Positions 22,585 through 25,218 of a DNA stretch of 25,218 bases are shown here, piece after piece (positions within the stretch are counted from its first letter, which is position 1; each line of letters opens with the position of its first letter). Made by a program: the position numbers and the translations under genes. The stretch is from Streptomyces cellulosae (lineage in GTDB: Bacteria > Actinomycetota > Actinomycetes > Streptomycetales > Streptomycetaceae), in contig NZ_JOEV01000071.1 in NCBI RefSeq assembly GCF_000721105.1, positions 1 through 25,218 of the forward strand, in the 5' to 3' direction. The notes below the pieces were generated by a model. That model made no database searches, was not told the origin of the DNA, and saw only the letters and a program-made list of their open reading frames with translations.

Positions 22585-25112
22585 TGTTCCGCACCGCCCT
22601 GCGCAACGTACTCGCGCACAAGGCCAGGCTGCTCATGACCGTGCTCGCCGTGATGCTCGGCGTGGCCTTCGTGTCCGGGACCCTGGTCTTCACCAACACC
22701 ATCTCCGAGGCCTTCCAGAAGAGTTCGGCCAACGGGTTCGACCAGGTCGACGTCGCCGTGGACGCCAAGTTCCAGGAGAGCGAGGGGGACCGCCTGGGCA
22801 GGGCGCCCGAGCTGACCCAGGCACTGATCGACGAGAGCGCGAAGGTCCCGGGTGCCGCGTCCGCCGTCGGTGTCGTGGGCGGCTTCACCGCCATCGCCGA
22901 CAAGGACGGCAAGCTCATCGGCGGCGGCTTCCGGTCGGAGGGCAAGAACTACTGGGGCACCGAGGACGCCCGGTACCCGCTGGTCGACGGCCACGCGCCC
23001 CGCGGGAAGAACGAGGTCCTGATCGACTCCGAGACCGCGAGGCGCACCGGATACAAGGTCGGCGACACCGTCCGGATCTCCGTCGACGGGCCGGTGCTGA
23101 CCCCGACGGTCACCGGCGTCTTCACCACCGACGACGGCAATGTCGCCGCCGGCGGCAGCCTCGCCCTCTTCGACACGGCCACCGCCCAGCAGCTCTTCGG
23201 CAAGACGGGCACGTACGACGAGATCACCGTGAAGGCGAAGGCGGGCGTCAGCCAGTCGGCGCTCAAGGCCCAGCTGGACAAGGCGCTCCCCAAGGGCCTC
23301 GTCGAGACCACGACCGGCCGGGAACTGGCCGACGACCAGGCGAAGACGATCGCCTCGTCGATGTCCGGGCTGAAGCAGGGCCTGCTGGTGTTCGCGGGCA
23401 TCGCGCTGTTCGTCGGTACGTTCATCATCGCCAACACCTTCACCATGCTGGTCGCCCAGCGCACCAGGGAGCTCGCGCTGCTGCGCGCGGTCGGCGCCTC
23501 CCGCCGCCAGGTCACCCGGTCGGTGCTGGCGGAGGCCTTCGTGGTGGGCGCGGTCGCCGCGGTGACCGGCCTCACCGCCGGGATCGGCATCGGCGCGGGA
23601 CTGCGGTCGCTGATGGGCTCGCTCGGCGCGACCGTCCCGGACGGACCGCTGATCATCACGCCGGGTACGGTCGCCGCGGCCCTCGCCGTCGGCATCCTCA
23701 TCACCATGCTCGCCGCGTGGCTGCCCGGCCGCCGGGCCGCGAAGATCCCGCCGGTGGCGGCGATGAGCAGCCTCCACGCCCAGGCGACCACCAAGTCGCT
23801 GGTCCTGCGCAACACGCTGGGCTCGCTGTTCTCGGCGGCCGGTGTGGCGGTCGTCCTCGCGGCCACGACGATGTCCGGCTCGGACGGCCAGGCCCCCATG
23901 GGCATCGGCGCGGTCCTGCTGATCACCGGTGTCTTCATCCTCACTCCCCTGCTGTCCCGCCCGCTGATCGCGGCCGCGGCACCCGTGCTGCGGGTGTTCG
24001 GGGTCTCGGGCCGGCTGGCCCGCCAGAACTCGGTGCGCAACCCCCGCCGTACGGCCGCCACCGCCTCCGCCCTGATGATCGGCCTCACCCTCATCACCGG
24101 TATGACGGTGATGGCGGGCAGCCTGCAGAAGTCCATCGACAAGATGGCCTCCTCGGCGATCCGCGCGGACTACGTCATCTCCATGGCCAACGGCAACGAG
24201 CTGTCCCCCGACGTCGAGCAGAAACTCAAGGGGCTCGACGGCGTCGCCGCCACCAGCCCGCTGCGCAACGCGGCCGCCCGGGTCGGCGGCGAGACCGAGT
24301 ACCTCACCGGTGTCACGGGCGGCACGATCGGCGAGCTGACCGACCTCAAGGTCGACAGCGGTTCCTTCAAGGTCGGCGGCACCCAGGTCGTCGTGGACGA
24401 CGAGACGGCGAAGACCCGTGGCTGGCAGGCCGGGTCGGGCTTCACCGCCTCCTACGAGGACGGCACGAAGCAGCGCCTGACCGTCGCCGGGGTCTACGAG
24501 GGCAACGAGATGATCAACGGCGTCATCGTGGACAACGCGGCGCTCGCCCCCCACGAGTCCGGCACGGCCGACATGCAGGTGATGGTCAAGACGTCCGACG
24601 GCGCGTCCGACGCGACCAAGGACCGGCTGGAGAAGGCCCTCGGCTCCAACCCGGCCATCAAGGTCCAGGACAAGAAGGACCTCTCCAACGAGATCGCGAA
24701 GACGTTCACGCTGGTCCTGAACATGGTCTACGGCCTGCTCGCGATGGCGGTGATCGTCGCGGTCCTCGGGGTCATCAACACCCTGGCCATGTCGGTCTTC
24801 GAGCGCTCCCAGGAGATCGGCATGCTGCGCGCGATCGGCCTGGACCGCAAGGGCATCAAGCGGATGGTCCGCCTGGAGTCCCTGGTCATCTCGCTCTTCG
24901 GCGGGGTGCTGGGCATCGGCCTCGGGGTGTTCTTCGGCTGGGCGGCCGGTGAACTGCTGGGGACGAGCATGCCCACGTACGAACTCGTCCTGCCGTGGGC
25001 GCGGATGGCCGTCTTCCTGCTGCTGGCGGCTACGGTGGGCGTCCTGGCGGCGCTGTGGCCGGCCCGGCGGGCGGCCCGCCTGAACATGCTGACGGCGATC
25101 AAGTCGGAGTAG
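22584..25112 (+). CDS. FtsX-family ABC transporter permease
   Basis: This 842-residue permease has an N-terminal membrane segment (LLMTVLAVMLGVAFVSGTLV) and a long extracytoplasmic domain (about residues 35-245). A first FtsX core follows with ELALLRAVGASRRQVTRSV, then further helices. After RNSVRNPRRTAATASALMIG-like text there is a second extracytoplasmic domain and a second FtsX core with QEIGMLRAIGLDRKGIKRMV. This duplicated form with two FtsX domains is usual for actinobacterial ABC permeases of this family, which often export antimicrobials, lipids or peptides. It lies 1 nt into the ATPase stop. No adjacent two-component genes are seen in the window. Substrate unknown. Confidence 0.92.
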   Translation: MFRTALRNVLAHKARLLMTVLAVMLGVAFVSGTLVFTNTISEAFQKSSANGFDQVDVAVDAKFQESEGDRLGRAPELTQALIDESAKVPGAASAVGVVGGFTAIADKDGKLIGGGFRSEGKNYWGTEDARYPLVDGHAPRGKNEVLIDSETARRTGYKVGDTVRISVDGPVLTPTVTGVFTTDDGNVAAGGSLALFDTATAQQLFGKTGTYDEITVKAKAGVSQSALKAQLDKALPKGLVETTTGRELADDQAKTIASSMSGLKQGLLVFAGIALFVGTFIIANTFTMLVAQRTRELALLRAVGASRRQVTRSVLAEAFVVGAVAAVTGLTAGIGIGAGLRSLMGSLGATVPDGPLIITPGTVAAALAVGILITMLAAWLPGRRAAKIPPVAAMSSLHAQATTKSLVLRNTLGSLFSAAGVAVVLAATTMSGSDGQAPMGIGAVLLITGVFILTPLLSRPLIAAAAPVLRVFGVSGRLARQNSVRNPRRTAATASALMIGLTLITGMTVMAGSLQKSIDKMASSAIRADYVISMANGNELSPDVEQKLKGLDGVAATSPLRNAAARVGGETEYLTGVTGGTIGELTDLKVDSGSFKVGGTQVVVDDETAKTRGWQAGSGFTASYEDGTKQRLTVAGVYEGNEMINGVIVDNAALAPHESGTADMQVMVKTSDGASDATKDRLEKALGSNPAIKVQDKKDLSNEIAKTFTLVLNMVYGLLAMAVIVAVLGVINTLAMSVFERSQEIGMLRAIGLDRKGIKRMVRLESLVISLFGGVLGIGLGVFFGWAAGELLGTSMPTYELVLPWARMAVFLLLAATVGVLAALWPARRAARLNMLTAIKSE

Positions 25113-25197
25113 AGGCAAGGGGGCTAGGGCCTGTTGCGAAAGTGCCGTTAGTTGCTGCTGTGAGTGCTGATGCGGCTAGCTGCTACCTTCCGGAGCC
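25113..25197 (+). other. Short gap at the right edge, possible insertion sequence end
   Basis: This 85-nt gap contains GGCTAGGGCCTGTTGCGAAAG near 25120-25141, which resembles the ends of some actinobacterial insertion sequences. The other end is outside the window, so no inverted repeat can be tested. Confidence 0.25.
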
Positions 25198-25218
25198 ATG
25201 ACCGACAAGGTGTATGTG
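25198..25218 (+). CDS. Start of an unidentified gene, cut by the window edge
   Basis: ATG 25198 follows GGAG at 25192-25195 and opens MTDKVYV before the window ends. Seven residues are too few for any function. It may belong to a transposase if the upstream gap is an insertion sequence end. Confidence 0.45.

Noticed and set aside
22281..25118. Minus-strand open frame of 945 codons opposite the permease
   Set aside because: It is a shadow of the FtsX-type gene, with Arg/His/Asp-rich composition and no domain.

Overview
This is high-GC, GTG-tolerant actinobacterial DNA, almost certainly Streptomyces. The strongest marker is a complete minus-strand tRNA-Leu(UAA), that is bldA, near position 21.4 kb. 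All protein genes are on the plus strand.

The window holds most of a type II polyketide cluster of the angucycline class. Positions 1-86 are the tail of a biotin carrier domain, probably the alpha subunit of an acyl-CoA carboxylase, followed by a strong terminator (282-317) and an AT-rich leader. A core block in the classical pga/urd order follows (562-9608): PgaE-type oxygenase, TcmI-type cyclase, KS-alpha, KS-beta/CLF, ACP, C9 ketoreductase, aromatase/cyclase, and a PgaM/UrdM-type oxygenase-reductase fusion with an internal start. This set should build a benz[a]anthracene decaketide and carry out the C12/C12b oxygenations and the C6 ketoreduction.

Positions 9642-19699 hold a DHA2 exporter, a carboxyltransferase beta subunit with the acetyl-CoA-type Ile, an SCO6745-like winged-helix protein, a methyltransferase, an NmrA-like reductase, a two-domain ABM monooxygenase, a FrnE/DsbA-like protein with CxxS in place of CxxC, a secreted two-repeat protein, a carboxylase epsilon subunit, an alpha/beta hydrolase and a 61-residue peptide with IFETL-type repeats. 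The alpha, beta and epsilon subunits together suggest a dedicated malonyl-CoA supply. The ABM/NmrA/FrnE-like group is the most likely place for unusual ring chemistry. No deoxysugar, glycosyltransferase or clear SARP/LuxR/TetR regulator gene is visible, so either the product is an aglycone or those genes lie outside the window.

A DHA3-type exporter (19786-21156) comes last. It is followed by a hairpin, bldA on the minus strand, and a MacB-like ABC ATPase plus FtsX permease pair that probably does not belong to the cluster. The only in-frame TTA codon I found is codon 6 of the secreted-protein gene, which makes that gene the direct candidate for bldA control. The right edge has the first seven codons of another gene.
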